NCBI GenBank assembly: GCA_964374115.1
Contig: CAYJXK010000013.1
Span: forward strand, 1-20,246
Length of the DNA stretch: 20,246 nucleotides
Direction: 5' to 3'
Source of the DNA: CAYJXK01 sp964374115
Lineage (GTDB): Bacteria > Patescibacteriota > Patescibacteriia > Magasanikbacterales > UBA922
Shown here: piece by piece, positions 19,499 to 20,246 of the stretch
Layout of the letters: every line of letters starts with the position of its first letter
How positions within the stretch are numbered: the stretch's first letter is position 1
Notes under the pieces: generated by a model
What the model was told of the DNA's origin: nothing
Database searches by the model: none
The model's input: the letters and a program-made list of their open reading frames with translations, nothing else
Program-made: the position numbers and the translations under genes

Positions 19499-20246
19499 AT
19501 GTCAAATGACTTAAAGTTTTATGAACGACAAAAGTTGGAATATTGACTAAGAAGCAAACAAAGCCTGCGGGCAATAGCCAAGATTATGAAGAGGGATCAT
19601 TCGGTGGTGGTTCGAGAATTGAAAAGAAATTGTCCAGGGGACAGAAAAAAATATCGAGCCGATAGCGCTCAAAAGATGTTTGAGAGGAGGCGGTATAAAC
19701 AGTATAAGGGCAAACTGGATAAGTACCCCGAATTAAAAGAGTGCGTTCTAGATGGGTTAAAAAAAGAATGGAGTCCTGATGTTATCGCCGGCAAATTAAA
19801 AAGTGACGGAGCTAAACAAACCATCAGCCATGAAAGTATTTACCACTACATTTACAACCGGGATGGCCGCTATGAAAGGTGGTATCAGTACCTGTGGCGG
19901 GCGCAACCAAAACGGCACAAATTGCGAAGTAGAAAAAATGGTAAATTAAGCATACCAGAGCGGGTTTCCATTCATCTAAGACCCGGGGTTATTGATGAGA
20001 GAAAACACTACAGCGATTGGGAATCGGACAGCGTGATATTCTCCCATCAGAAAACTATTCTCTCGGTACAATCAGAACGAAAATCAAAATTAATCCGGAT
20101 GCATAAAGCGCCAAACAAAACCGCCGAGGAAACGAAAGAGGCTCTTATCAAAACCGCCGAATCGGTGTTGAAAGAAATATTTTTAAACTATGGTTATGTC
20201 TTAATAATTTGGTTGGTGCTCAATAACATATTTCCGCTCAATTATG
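19499..20246 (+). pseudogene. IS30-family transposase, nonsense-mutated and truncated by the window edge
   Basis: Reading from ATG 19499, the frame shows the IS30 N-terminal helix-turn-helix (ERQKLEY, then LRAIAKIMKRDHSVVVRELKRN in two parts), EWSPDVIAGKLK, ISHESIYHYIYN, RPGVIDERKHYSDWESD with the first catalytic Asp region, and ERKSKLIRMH with NKTAEETKEAL. Codon 16 is TGA (19544-19546) where relatives have an ordinary residue. After about 20180 the frame no longer resembles the family: the expected D-N-G motif is absent, but two bases out of frame from 20203 one can read NNLVGAQ-stop-HISAQL, which resembles a decayed D-N-G...H segment. I therefore call it a pseudogene with at least two lesions. 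The right end of the element is outside the window. Confidence 0.8.

Noticed and set aside
19544..19546. UGA recoding (code 25) for this genome
   Set aside because: Several intact genes in the window end with TGA at their natural C termini, so TGA is a normal stop here. Only the foreign-looking transposase contains an internal TGA.

Overview
The window looks like a chromosome segment from a Candidate Phyla Radiation (Patescibacteria) bacterium, probably Parcubacteria-like. This is inferred from gene content and not from a tree. The pointers are a DUF5667-type exported coiled-coil protein, a compact rpsF-ssb-rpsR operon, a patescibacterial-style IS30 transposase, and above all a long run of small two-helix 'T4SS_pilin'-like (VirB2/TrbC-like) exported proteins. 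TGA is used as an ordinary stop by several genes (for example the IMPase-like, S6 and GalU genes), so the standard bacterial code applies and not the UGA=Gly code of Gracilibacteria/SR1.

Layout. 1-2114: an inositol-monophosphatase-like enzyme followed after 19 bp by the YchF/Obg-family P-loop protein. 2231-5132: a consensus promoter drives a 923-residue exported protein with a DUF5667 domain, four degenerate helical repeats and a Pro/Gln/Ser then Gly-rich tail. 5163-6643: a weak terminator, a second consensus promoter, then rpsF, ssb and rpsR. 6644-7037: a gene-free interval with a 208-bp inverted-repeat element, the galU promoter and a 58-bp palindromic repeat in the galU leader. 7038-7904: galU. 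8037-17100: fifteen same-strand genes, of which fourteen encode small exported pilin-like proteins and one encodes a lipoprotein-like extracellular solute-binding protein. Minus strand: an MGDG-synthase-type glycosyltransferase (18175-17018), tRNA-His(GTG) and a slipin/SPFH membrane protein. The right edge holds a decayed IS30-family transposase cut by the window.

The pilin-like array is the main interest. Every member has a signal peptide, a short variable exported head, and a constant hairpin of two membrane helices joined by a charged loop (typical core W-M-T-A-x-G-x-E-D, then K/R, then A-x-I-G-L). Three consecutive members (11369-12959) carry 179-263 bp of essentially identical DNA over the hairpin but have unrelated cysteine-rich heads, which is the signature of recent gene conversion. 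One member carries a beta-rich N-terminal domain. Two share a four-cysteine PSI-like motif. Several signal peptides are encoded by simple repeats: a 7-bp tandem repeat, an 8-bp G-T7 repeat, and a recurring 14-mer that also occurs in inverted orientation. This suggests phase or sequence variation of a surface fibre or membrane complex. No VirB4-like ATPase, VirB6 channel or other secretion gene lies in the window, so the function stays inferred.

The non-coding DNA is also structured. A dispersed palindromic repeat with arms like ACTCATARCGAGT / ACTCGCTATGAGT occurs in four short or interrupted copies (6960, 7915, 15900, 19323) plus a related 208-bp element (6672). A separate 183-bp element with 22/23-bp inverted ends (15685-15867) supplies the stop codon of one pilin-like gene. 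The neighbouring 175-bp copy supplies the likely start codon of the next.
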